DNA of 16,597 nt from Candidatus Gerdarchaeota archaeon (GTDB lineage: Archaea; Asgardarchaeota; Heimdallarchaeia; JABLTI01), in NCBI GenBank assembly GCA_016840945.1, contig JAEORJ010000307.1, positions 1 through 16,597 of the forward strand. The letters are read 5' to 3'. The translations under genes were made by a program, and so were the position numbers. The notes below the pieces were generated by a model, which saw only the letters and a list, made by a program, of their open reading frames with translations, searched no databases and was not told the DNA's origin. This document shows, piece after piece, positions 1 through 6,515 of the stretch; position 1 is the first letter of the stretch, and the number at the start of each line of letters is the position of its first letter.

Positions 1-1
1 T

Positions 2-1024
2 TTGGACCCTGACTTTCCCAACTGGTTTTTAGAAACCTGTCAACTTACTGGAAAGATAATTAAAACTAGAAATGAAGTATTAGTTTTACCAGGAGAGGGA
101 ATGTTAGCTTTAGATGCTACTTTAAACAGTATTGTTAAACCGAATGATAAAGTCTTGGTGTTAGCAAGCGGTATTTTTGGACATGGTTTTGCAGGAATGG
201 TTAGTGATTGCAAAGCAGAACCCATTACTGTAACAACTAATGATTATAACGAGATTCTTTCACCTGAGCAAGTAAAAATCGCTATTGAAAAAAATCCTGA
301 CATTGCAGCAATAACATTAGTACACTGTGAAACACCAAGTGGAACATTAAATCCATTGAAGGAAATAGCTAAGATTTGTAAAAAGAGTAATGCAGTGCTA
401 ATAGTGGATGCTGTTAGTAGTATAGCTGGAACTGATGTTCAAACAGATGAGTGGGGAATTGATATAAATTTAGGTGCAAGCCAAAAATGCCTCTCAGCAC
501 CTCCTGGAATTGCTTTTCTAAGTCTGAGTGAAAAAGCATTAGAGGTAATTAACAACCGAGAATCAATACCTACATTCTATTCAGATCTATCAATTTGGAC
601 CAAATCTTGGATTGAGAAAAGACAACTTCCATACACTCATTCAATATCTAATTTATATTCATTTAGAAAGAGTCTTGAGTTAATATTATTAGAAGGCCTT
701 GAGAGTGTTTTCAAACGTCATAAGCAAGTATCTAACGCTGTTGTTAAAAAAATTGAAGAGCTAGGATTAGAACTTTATCCAAAAACAAAGGATAGCATTT
801 CACCAACAGTTACAGCATTCAAGATACCCAAAGGACTGGTGGGTGACAAGATTATCAATCATATGTGGAAAAGATATGGTGTTTTAATCGCTGGAGCTTG
901 GGGACCTGTTCTTGGTGGGAGAATTTTACGATTAGGTAATATGGGTTATTGTGCGAATAGCCATTTCGCTACAATTGCTTTAATGGCACTTGAAAAAACA
1001 TTAACAGACTTAAAAAAACATTAG
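2..1024 (+). CDS. Class V aminotransferase (alanine-glyoxylate / serine-pyruvate type), 5' truncated by the window edge
   Basis: PLP-dependent class V (fold type I) aminotransferase. The visible 340 residues show the family hallmarks: an LVLPGEG cofactor-phosphate loop near residue 28, the pyridine-nitrogen aspartate in IVDAVSS (Asp136), the Schiff-base lysine in GASQKCLSAPPG (Lys162), and the carboxylate-binding arginine in RILRLGNMG (Arg310). Family members usually have about 25-35 residues before the DPDF segment seen here, and the frame stays open to the first bases, so the true start lies upstream; the TTG at base 2 is only the first visible codon. Members transaminate alanine or serine to glyoxylate or a related oxoacid; the substrate cannot be read from sequence. 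The stop at 1022-1024 is followed by a 133-base gap with a promoter-like element, so the next gene probably has its own promoter. Family assignment is firm, specificity open. Confidence 0.9.
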   Translation: MDPDFPNWFLETCQLTGKIIKTRNEVLVLPGEGMLALDATLNSIVKPNDKVLVLASGIFGHGFAGMVSDCKAEPITVTTNDYNEILSPEQVKIAIEKNPDIAAITLVHCETPSGTLNPLKEIAKICKKSNAVLIVDAVSSIAGTDVQTDEWGIDINLGASQKCLSAPPGIAFLSLSEKALEVINNRESIPTFYSDLSIWTKSWIEKRQLPYTHSISNLYSFRKSLELILLEGLESVFKRHKQVSNAVVKKIEELGLELYPKTKDSISPTVTAFKIPKGLVGDKIINHMWKRYGVLIAGAWGPVLGGRILRLGNMGYCANSHFATIALMALEKTLTDLKKH

Positions 1025-1102
1025 AAAATTTGGGCATTGATATAATAATTAATTAAAAGCAAGAATCAACTCACTTCATTTCCACTCAAAGTTAGTTAAT
1101 TA

Positions 1103-1118
1103 GCGAAAAGATTTATTT
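1103..1118 (+). promoter_or_regulatory. BRE + TATA-box candidate for the pyrophosphatase gene
   Basis: GCGAAAAG (1103-1110) resembles a purine-rich archaeal BRE and runs directly into a TTTATTT TATA-like element (1112-1118). A start about 25 bases downstream would lie near 1140, just ahead of the AGGTG ribosome-binding site (1147-1151), giving a very short leader. Confidence 0.5.
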
Positions 1119-1157
1119 GTCTTGCAGTAAGAATTCAATTCAATATAGGTGTATATT

Positions 1158-1712
1158 ATGACCAATTTATGGACTGATGTAAAACCTGGACCTAACCCAC
1201 CAGAAGTTGTTTTTGCTGTCATTGAGACTCCCCAAGGATCAAAAAATAAATTTGAATTTGATAAAGAAATCATGGCTATTTATCTTGATAGGGTGCTTTA
1301 TTCATCTGTGGTATTCCCTATTTCATATGGCTTTATACCTAGAACTTTAGGTGATGATCATGATCCTTTAGATATTATGGTAATAATTACAGAATCGACT
1401 TTCCCAGGTTGTATTGTTTCAGCTCGTCCTATTGGTGTTTTACGCATGAAAGATGAAAAAGGTGACGATGATAAAATTATCGCAGTAGCACAAAATGACC
1501 CTAGAGTATCAGAAGCTACTGGGTTAGATTGGATACCCAAACATCAATTGATTGAGATTGAAGAATTTTTCAGAGATTATAAGAAATTAGAGAAAGGTAA
1601 GAAAACAGAGGTAAAAGGTTGGGAAGATAAAAATTCTGCTTACCAAATAATTAACAAATCAATTGAATTTTTCAAGGAAAAATATTTCTGGATTATGGAT
1701 AAAGATTGGTAA
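1158..1712 (+). CDS. ppa: Inorganic pyrophosphatase (family I, soluble)
   Basis: Hydrolyses pyrophosphate to two phosphates in the cytoplasm, pulling biosynthetic reactions forward; Mg-dependent. The ATG at 1158 is chosen over an in-frame GTG at 1149 because AGGTG (1147-1151) sits 6 bases before it and the product then opens MTNLWTDVKPGPNPPE, the usual archaeal N-terminus; length 184 residues. Visible active-site parts are the E-x-P-x-GS-x-NK-x-E segment (residues 23-33), SYGFIP, the metal-binding DHDPLD block, a later KGDDDKII segment, and the C-terminal FRDYKKLEKGK with the phosphate-binding Tyr-Lys. The signature normally has G, N, D or S where this protein has His (D-H-D-P-L-D); the three catalytic aspartates are intact. 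The gene sits between an aminotransferase and an Fe-S protein without obvious functional linkage. Confidence 0.96.
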   Translation: MTNLWTDVKPGPNPPEVVFAVIETPQGSKNKFEFDKEIMAIYLDRVLYSSVVFPISYGFIPRTLGDDHDPLDIMVIITESTFPGCIVSARPIGVLRMKDEKGDDDKIIAVAQNDPRVSEATGLDWIPKHQLIEIEEFFRDYKKLEKGKKTEVKGWEDKNSAYQIINKSIEFFKEKYFWIMDKDW

Positions 1713-1746
1713 ATATATTGCTATGAAAATCAACTAATGTTTAAAT

Positions 1747-2535
1747 GTGAACAATTTGATAAAGCAGTTCTATAATCTAATTAATTATTTATCCCAATAT
1801 CCAAAAATAGGAACTGCTATTGCATCTATTTTCGGATTGTTTGAAGTGCCATTATTAGATTTGATTTATTTTATTGATAAACGGATAAAACCGGGTTCTT
1901 ATAGTACTTTAATGAAATATTTCTCATTATTTTATAAAAGTAAGATTATACCTTTAAATGCCAAAATTGAAGGAAGAGCCACTCTAGCTCCTACTGATGA
2001 AATATTAGCACTTGTAAAAAGAATGCCATCTGTTAGCCTTGGTTATTGTTATTGTCGTACGAAATATCAAAATTGTGAAAATCCAATATGGACTTGTATT
2101 CACATTGGTACAGCTAAACATCTTGAGGAACTTGGTAAAAAGATACCTTTGAAAAAAGCCAATTATGATGAAATTGAAAAGCTATTGATAAAAGCAGACA
2201 AACTGGGACTTGTTCATCAATTATTAACTGCTCCAACGAATCAATTCGTTTATGTAATATGTAACTGCTGCCTTTGTTGTTGTGTTATGCTTCGTAATGC
2301 TATTGAATATAATATTCGTGGGGCAGTGCTACCAAGTAATTATATTATTGAACATAATCCAGAAAATTGTATTAATTGTGGCAGTTGTGTTGAAAATTGT
2401 CACTTTGGTGCGCTTACAATAAAGGGAGTTAAATTAGTGACATATAAAGAGCTTTGTTTGGGTTGTGGATTATGCATAAATAAATGTGAGAATGATGCAT
2501 TGCACCTTGCAAGCAGATTTACTAAGGATAAATAA
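1747..2535 (+). CDS. Cysteine-rich protein with two 4Fe-4S ferredoxin motifs and extra cysteine clusters
   Basis: Probable Fe-S electron-transfer or redox protein, 262 residues with 18 cysteines. The C-terminal third has two ferredoxin motifs of form CX2CX2CX3C: CINCGSCVENC (residues 208-218) and CLGCGLCINKC (237-247). Two further clusters lie upstream: Cys101, 103, 110 and 117 in GYCYCR...NC..P..TC, and a dense run ICNCCLCCC (Cys172-179). The first 70 residues are hydrophobic/aromatic without a clean transmembrane helix. The proline that usually follows the last cysteine of a ferredoxin motif is replaced by His and Glu. The start is uncertain: GTG 1747 lies 10 bases after an in-frame stop and has no clear Shine-Dalgarno; TTG 1756 is the alternative. 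It follows the pyrophosphatase by 34 bases, so co-transcription is likely. The ferredoxin domains are certain; partner and reaction are unknown. Confidence 0.8.
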   Translation: MNNLIKQFYNLINYLSQYPKIGTAIASIFGLFEVPLLDLIYFIDKRIKPGSYSTLMKYFSLFYKSKIIPLNAKIEGRATLAPTDEILALVKRMPSVSLGYCYCRTKYQNCENPIWTCIHIGTAKHLEELGKKIPLKKANYDEIEKLLIKADKLGLVHQLLTAPTNQFVYVICNCCLCCCVMLRNAIEYNIRGAVLPSNYIIEHNPENCINCGSCVENCHFGALTIKGVKLVTYKELCLGCGLCINKCENDALHLASRFTKDK

Positions 2536-2537
2536 CC

Positions 2538-2546
2538 TTTTTTTTT
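2538..2546 (+). terminator. Oligo-T terminator after the Fe-S protein
   Basis: A run of nine T residues starts two bases after the stop codon of the Fe-S protein, with no strong hairpin before it. T-tracts of this kind act as archaeal terminators. It would end the pyrophosphatase/Fe-S transcript before thyX. Confidence 0.5.
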
Positions 2547-2613
2547 CTACCAGATGTACTAATTAATTTTATTTAGTTCTATTAAATTAATGTTAAGAAA
2601 ATTTACAAAGAAC

Positions 2614-2620
2614 TTTAAAA
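2614..2620 (+). promoter_or_regulatory. TATA-box candidate for thyX
   Basis: TTTAAAA preceded by purine-rich AAAGAAC fits an archaeal BRE/TATA pair. Transcription would begin near 2640, leaving a leader of about 90 bases before the TTG start at 2730. I see no convincing leader fold beyond a CCTAA/TTAGG pairing. Confidence 0.35.
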
Positions 2621-2729
2621 GGGATAAACTTCTATTGGTAAAAAGTTAAACCTAAAACAGCAATAGATTTATGAATTGATGTCACTTAGGAAAAATATGT
2701 GTGAATAGAACTAGAAAGGTGTTTTACTG

Positions 2730-3449
2730 TTGAAAGTGGAATTACTAAATCACCCAAATGAAAAAATCGCTGAAGTAGCAATTAAAATGTGCCGCGGTAA
2801 AAAAAACGTTTCTTTAAATGACCCTATTAATGAAGGACTTATAAAACGAGTTGTTGATTCAGGTCATGAATCAATTGCCGAACATGTTAATTTTACTTTT
2901 AGAATTACGGGTATTAGTCGTGTAACAAGTCACCAGCTAGTGAGACATCGAATAGCCTCCTATTCACAAGAAAGTCAAAGATATTCTGATCCATTGGAAA
3001 CAAAAGGACGAGATTGGGCAGTTATTCCCGATTCAATTCTAGAAAATCCCGAAGCAACAAAATTAGCTGAAGAGTTTTTAGAGGAAACAATTAGAGTTAG
3101 GAAAAAAATGGATGAGTTAGGAATTCAATTAGAAGATTCAAGATATTTCCTACCAAATGCAACCAAAACCGCAATTATTGTTTCTATGAATGCTAGAACA
3201 CTCTGGAATTTCTTTAATTTCCGGATTTGTAGCCGAGCACAATGGGAAATCCGAAGATTGGCTAAAATGATGTTTTATTTAGTTAATGATGTTGCCCCTA
3301 CCTTATTTAATTGGTGGACTCCAAGATGTGACCGTGGTTGTCCTGAAAGGTGTGGGAACCCCGTTTCGATAGAATTAGAGGAAGGAACAATAATTACTGG
3401 TAAAACAATTGAATATCTTCCTAAGGCTATTAGAAAAAAGAAAAGATAA
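2730..3449 (+). CDS. thyX: Flavin-dependent thymidylate synthase ThyX
   Basis: Makes dTMP from dUMP with methylene-tetrahydrofolate (or an archaeal C1-carrier analogue), FAD and NADPH; homotetramer in the family. The diagnostic RHRX7S motif is present at residues 72-82 (RHRIASYSQES, followed by QRYS), with the upstream HESIAEHV block (46-53), the central SMNARTLWNFFNFR segment, and the AQWEIR helix (170-175). The tail carries CDRGCPERCG (Cys200, 204, 208), a compact form of the cysteine-containing C-terminus found in part of this family. Length, 239 residues, is normal. The start is TTG 2730, supported by AGGTG at 2717-2721 with an 8-base spacer. The stop codon directly abuts the stop of the opposite-strand gene. 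No thyA is visible, so this may be the organism's sole thymidylate synthase. Confidence 0.96.
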   Translation: MKVELLNHPNEKIAEVAIKMCRGKKNVSLNDPINEGLIKRVVDSGHESIAEHVNFTFRITGISRVTSHQLVRHRIASYSQESQRYSDPLETKGRDWAVIPDSILENPEATKLAEEFLEETIRVRKKMDELGIQLEDSRYFLPNATKTAIIVSMNARTLWNFFNFRICSRAQWEIRRLAKMMFYLVNDVAPTLFNWWTPRCDRGCPERCGNPVSIELEEGTIITGKTIEYLPKAIRKKKR

Positions 3450-5162
3450 TTACAAGCCAAAATCCTCATATAATGAAACCCAGTTTCCTTTATTCCACCT
3501 TTCAATATCAAATTCAATAGAATTTTTCTGAAAAGCAGCTTTACCTAGTACTATTTTTAGATTTTTACTATCAAATAGAAATTTATTAAAGAAATTAGCT
3601 AATTGTACAGATGTTGAATGTGGCATGTAAGAATGAAACATTATCCCATCAAATGACCCCTTAACATTAGCAACATAAATATTAGGCATTAAAGAACAAA
3701 AAGTTTTAATTCTCTCAGTTAAAGATTTGTAATTTTGAATGGCTTTTTTCAATCGCTTATCTTCTTCAATATAAATTGCTATTTCACCATCACTATCAGG
3801 TAAATTTAAACGGATATTTTCAAATAAAATCTTATAATCAAAAAGAAATTTCATTCGATCTGCAATTTGATTCATATCACACTTCAGTTTTTTCTGTAAT
3901 TGTCTTTGAGTGTAATTTGATTGAATTAATAAATTAATTATATTGATATCTAATTCTTCTAATTCAAAAACCTTATTTGATTTAACTCTAGAGGGGATGA
4001 CAATATTTTCACTTTCATAATGATCCATTGGGGGTAATATTTCAGAATTTGTTTCAAATAGCCCACTTTCAAAAGCCATGTCATACAGATTTATTTGTTG
4101 AGTTTTTGTTTTAGGATTAAAATAACGAAAATTATAGTTTCTATATGAATTACTAAACTTGAAAAGATTAAAATCAAAGGCATGGTTTTTTTCAATTAAA
4201 TATTCACCATAAGCTTTTAGTTGTTCGTAGAAATCTTTTCGATTAGGACCTGTATAAAATTGGGTAATAACACAGCTATTTAGGCAATTCATTCTCTGAG
4301 CCATAATATATGGATGAAATGGTGGCTCAAGATAAAATTCAGATTGTTTTTTTGTGCAATCAATTACTGCTACAAATTGTTCCAAACCAATACTTGGGTA
4401 ATTTAACTCAATCCTGTTTTGTAAAATATTCAAGTCATGTAATTTTTTAATTGATTTAGCTATTGTATTATAATGGCGATCTGTAAATGAAGAAATTTGT
4501 TTGGCTTTAACGGTTTGCTTTAACAGGGCTATTTTCAATAAGTCGATATCACTATCGGATAAAGAAACAGATTGATTATATACTTGATCTAATATTAATT
4601 CAAATTCCTGTGGTGTTAATTTAGTCACAGTTTCTATTCTTTTATGATCGATTTTTGGTATATTAGCTGAGATTGTATAAATTTGAATTAATGCTTGTTT
4701 TACTACTTCAAGTAATCCATAAGGACCGGATGAACTCAAAATTGTGAGACATTTTTTGGTAATTTGAGATTGAAAATTAATCACTTCTTCTAAGAGAATA
4801 CGCCATTCATCATAAACAATATGACTTACTTTTACACTTAAGGGGAATAAATTAGCCAGAACATGAATCCACCATTCATCACGCATTTCTCGAGGTACAA
4901 AAAATAGAAATGCTTCGCGCCAAAAAATAAGTTGTTTATAATTTGGATTCCTAAGTAATTCTTGGTTAATAAATAGTGTCTCACCTAAAAACTTACTCCA
5001 TTGTGTTTCATTTTCAACATTAACAGCAATACCAGGTTCCACCCTTTCAGGCAAATATTGCGGTACTAATTTATATTTTCTAATCTCTTCTACACAATCA
5101 AAAAGCAAATTTTCAAGCTGAGTTAGTGTTTTTTGTGTTGTTTCCGACATTTTTTTTCCCAT
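3450..5162 (-). CDS. Large regulator-like protein with two HTH / sensor-like modules
   Basis: I do not recognise this 570-residue protein as a named family. It appears to have three parts: a helical N-terminal domain (about 1-200) with a tryptophan/aromatic-rich segment (FWREAFLFFVP, residues 80-90), then two copies of a module made of a helix-turn-helix-like helical unit followed by an alpha/beta segment. Module 1 has HTH-like residues 201-252 and a beta-rich part from 260. Module 2 has HTH-like residues 400-452 (LDINIINLLIQSNYTQRQLQ) and a beta-rich part from 460. The arrangement recalls a duplicated Lrp/AsnC or winged-HTH protein, suggesting a DNA-binding regulator; this is inference. Starts at 5162 (MGKKM) or 5150 are both possible; the second has a weak GGGA 8 bases upstream. 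An inverted repeat lies 28 bases upstream of the first start. It converges with thyX with zero spacing. Confidence 0.6.
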   Translation of the reverse strand: MGKKMSETTQKTLTQLENLLFDCVEEIRKYKLVPQYLPERVEPGIAVNVENETQWSKFLGETLFINQELLRNPNYKQLIFWREAFLFFVPREMRDEWWIHVLANLFPLSVKVSHIVYDEWRILLEEVINFQSQITKKCLTILSSSGPYGLLEVVKQALIQIYTISANIPKIDHKRIETVTKLTPQEFELILDQVYNQSVSLSDSDIDLLKIALLKQTVKAKQISSFTDRHYNTIAKSIKKLHDLNILQNRIELNYPSIGLEQFVAVIDCTKKQSEFYLEPPFHPYIMAQRMNCLNSCVITQFYTGPNRKDFYEQLKAYGEYLIEKNHAFDFNLFKFSNSYRNYNFRYFNPKTKTQQINLYDMAFESGLFETNSEILPPMDHYESENIVIPSRVKSNKVFELEELDINIINLLIQSNYTQRQLQKKLKCDMNQIADRMKFLFDYKILFENIRLNLPDSDGEIAIYIEEDKRLKKAIQNYKSLTERIKTFCSLMPNIYVANVKGSFDGIMFHSYMPHSTSVQLANFFNKFLFDSKNLKIVLGKAAFQKNSIEFDIERWNKGNWVSLYEDFGL

Positions 5163-5189
5163 TTTTTAATTAATATAGCGAAAAATGTC

Positions 5190-5215
5190 CTATTTTCCGA
5201 TTTTTTTCGGAATAG
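5190..5215. promoter_or_regulatory. Imperfect inverted repeat upstream of the regulator-like gene
   Basis: Arms CTATTTTCCGA (5190-5200) and TCGGAATAG (5207-5215) are complementary apart from two extra T residues in the left arm, around a T6 centre. It lies in the upstream region of the minus-strand regulator-like gene, a natural place for an autoregulatory operator. The CCGA...TCGG core recurs at 5310-5319 with a shorter centre. A leader hairpin is the alternative. Confidence 0.4.
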
Positions 5216-5442
5216 CAAATTATCTTTAAAATGTCATATTTTGGATTAATTTTGTTATTATTAAACGTTTTTACGAAAAAAGCGATTAAAAAATAAATTG
5301 TTAGGAGACCCGAAATCGGAAAAGAAGGATTCTAAACAGCTCTTTTCTAAACCGTATGTTAGGGGATAATTGTTAATAATTATTTTTAGTATAGAGATGT
5401 TACTCAAATTATGAATTTATCAAGCTTGTAATATTACCCAGT

Positions 5443-5555
5443 AAATAAGCAAATCAACCGTCGAATCTCTTGGGGAAAAGGACGGAAATCGCATTTATGG
5501 GGACCACTCCATAGCTGGTATCGTTTCGATACCAGCTTGGACCACTTTCTTATTT
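5443..5555. ncRNA. Candidate structured RNA (unclassified)
   Basis: A compact, comparatively G+C-rich block in very AT-rich intergenic DNA that folds into nested helices. The closing stem is AAATAAG (5443-5449) with CTTATTT (5549-5555). Inside are CCGTC (5458-5462) with GACGG (5481-5485), TATGG (5496-5500) with CCATA (5509-5513), and a perfect 11-bp hairpin with arms AGCTGGTATCG (5513-5523) and CGATACCAGCT (5527-5537) around TTT. GGACCACT occurs twice (5501-5508, 5539-5546), flanking the long hairpin. It matches none of tRNA, 5S rRNA, the SRP RNA helix-8 consensus, the RNase P GAGGAAAGTCC core or C/D boxes that I can recognise. Strand is undecided because the helices are symmetric. A mobile-element remnant or an operator cluster are alternatives. 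Confidence 0.4.
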
Positions 5556-5652
5556 CGGCTTCATTTATTGTAGTTTTACCCAACTTTTGCTTTAATTTAT
5601 AAGTGATAATGTTTTAGAGTTTTAATTATATCAGTTTAATTAGTGATCTAAA

Positions 5653-5817
5653 ATGACATGTATATTATGCAACAAAGAAATATCTGATGGAGACGATACC
5701 CTCGAAGTCTATACCACAGACAATCAAACTTTGACTGTCCACAAACAATGTTATGAAGAATATGTTAAAAGCATGTCTATGTGCAGTAGTTGCGGTAGTT
5801 GCGACGGTTGTGGGTAA
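5653..5817 (+). CDS. 54-residue cysteine-rich putative zinc-binding mini-protein
   Basis: Small intact frame (ATG 5653, TAA 5815-5817). The protein opens MTCILCNKEI and has two metal-ligand-like clusters: Cys3-X2-Cys6 with His30-X2-Cys33, the pattern of a C2HC zinc finger, and a C-terminal CSSCGSCDGC stretch with Cys44, 47, 50 and 53 in strict CX2CX2CX2C spacing. The middle (SDGDDTLEVYTTDNQTLTVHKQCYEEYV) looks like a beta-hairpin followed by a helix, as expected of a zinc-knuckle or treble-clef fold. The regular cysteine spacing, the in-frame stop right after the last motif, and a TTTATAAG box about 50 bases upstream argue that it is a real gene. The Shine-Dalgarno is weak (GTGAT at 5644-5648). 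Function is unknown; a metal-binding adaptor, metallochaperone or nucleic-acid-binding role are all possible. Confidence 0.65.
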   Translation: MTCILCNKEISDGDDTLEVYTTDNQTLTVHKQCYEEYVKSMSMCSSCGSCDGCG

Positions 5818-5970
5818 AAACATCTTAGATAATATTAACACTTTAGGTTAAAGGGGAATTATTCGATTTTTTACCTGTTCCCATTTTTATTTTAAATTAA
5901 AATGTATTTTTGTCAATTTTTAACAAAAAATAGTTAGATGATAAAAGTAATATACAGTAACAATTTTGTA

Positions 5971-5980
5971 AAATATATAA
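5971..5980 (+). promoter_or_regulatory. TATA-box candidate for the Roadblock-like gene
   Basis: AAATATATAA lies 53 bases before the GTG start at 6033. Transcription would begin near 6003-6006, inside the inverted repeat at 5985-6011. Confidence 0.45.
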
Positions 5981-5984
5981 TTCT

Positions 5985-6011
5985 TCAAACAAAACAATTA
6001 TTTTTGTTTGA
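5985..6011. promoter_or_regulatory. Perfect 10-bp inverted repeat, operator candidate
   Basis: Arms TCAAACAAAA (5985-5994) and TTTTGTTTGA (6002-6011) are exact reverse complements around CAATTAT. The repeat begins 4 bases after the TATA candidate and covers the predicted transcription start, where archaeal repressors typically bind. A leader hairpin is the alternative. Confidence 0.45.
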
Positions 6012-6032
6012 TTAGTAAAAGAGGAATATGCT

Positions 6033-6416
6033 GTGAGCCAATCGATTGATGTGAAATTTGAAAAGGAATGCAATGTATTACACGCCTTAAATCCCGGGGT
6101 AGAATCAGTTATTGTTATTGAACCTTCAGGGTTGTTAGTTTTAAAATGGTCTTCTGCTCAAGTAGATACCGAGTTCACTAGTTCATATGTTAGAGAATTC
6201 TTTTCATTAGTTAGCATGACTACTAATCATTATGATATTGGCGATCCTATTGGTGTAATGCTTGAAGGAGAACAAGGATTCTTTCTCGTTTTCAAAACCA
6301 AATCAAATAATTCAATTGTTATTCTTATAAAAGAAGAAACATCCCGATCAACATTACGTTATCGATTGATGAAAGATTTTGCTGGTCGTGTAGAAACCAT
6401 CCTTGATAGTTTCTAA
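6033..6416 (+). CDS. Roadblock/LC7-like protein
   Basis: 127 residues with the layout expected of the Roadblock/LC7 (longin-related) fold: an N-terminal helix, LNPGVESVIVIEPSGLLVLK (19-38) as a beta-hairpin around PSG, a long helix (about 46-62), three strands (73-77, 83-88, 95-100), and a C-terminal helix (104-125). Roadblock proteins dimerise and act as platforms or regulators of small Ras-like GTPases, and are numerous in Asgard archaea; bacterial MglB is a relative. No GTPase gene lies nearby, so a partner cannot be named. The GTG start at 6033 is supported by GAGG at 6021-6024 with an 8-base spacer; the ATG at 6028 is out of frame and stops at once. The assignment rests on the pattern of predicted secondary structure and the PGV...G hairpin, not on catalytic residues. 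Confidence 0.65.
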   Translation: MSQSIDVKFEKECNVLHALNPGVESVIVIEPSGLLVLKWSSAQVDTEFTSSYVREFFSLVSMTTNHYDIGDPIGVMLEGEQGFFLVFKTKSNNSIVILIKEETSRSTLRYRLMKDFAGRVETILDSF

Positions 6417-6427
6417 TTTTACCACTA

Positions 6428-6441
6428 TTTTTCACTTTTTT
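6428..6441 (+). terminator. T-tract terminator after the Roadblock-like gene
   Basis: TTTTT-CAC-TTTTTT begins 12 bases after the stop of the Roadblock-like gene and precedes a new TATA element, consistent with an archaeal oligo-T terminator separating it from pelota. Confidence 0.4.
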
Positions 6442-6460
6442 ATCTATGTTTAAGAAGTAA

Positions 6461-6469
6461 TTATATATA
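6461..6469 (+). promoter_or_regulatory. TATA-box candidate for pelota
   Basis: TTATATATA preceded by purine-rich AAGAAGTAA lies 55 bases before the TTG start. Predicted transcription start is near 6490, just ahead of the GGTG ribosome-binding site (6505-6508). Confidence 0.45.
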
Positions 6470-6515
6470 CCATTTGAAGTGTTTTATTGCATAATAAAAA
6501 CGCTGGTGAATTTGA

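Larger units (their letters stand above)
5163..5652. other. 490-base intergenic region between divergent genes
   Basis: Separates the regulator-like gene (-) from the cysteine-rich mini-protein (+). It holds an imperfect inverted repeat at 5190-5215, a short CCGA-AA-TCGG palindrome at 5310-5319, a 7-bp hairpin with arms GAAAAGA (5319-5325) and TCTTTTC (5341-5347), a compact G+C-richer structured block at about 5443-5555, and a TTTATAAG TATA-like box near 5596-5603. No longer reading frame is convincing in it. Confidence 0.7.

Noticed and set aside
1149..1157. GTG start for pyrophosphatase giving three extra residues
   Set aside because: The AGGTG ribosome-binding site overlaps this codon, so ATG 1158 is better placed.
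5231..5296. 21-codon plus-strand frame starting ATG-TCA-TAT
   Set aside because: Lies in the promoter region of the divergent regulator-like gene, has no ribosome-binding site, and its Leu/Lys content is what AT-rich DNA gives by chance.
5443..5555. tRNA, 5S rRNA, SRP RNA or RNase P RNA as identity for the structured block
   Set aside because: No T-arm GGTTCRA motif, no 5S core, no SRP helix-8 consensus and no RNase P GAGGAAAGTCC core on either strand; left as unclassified.
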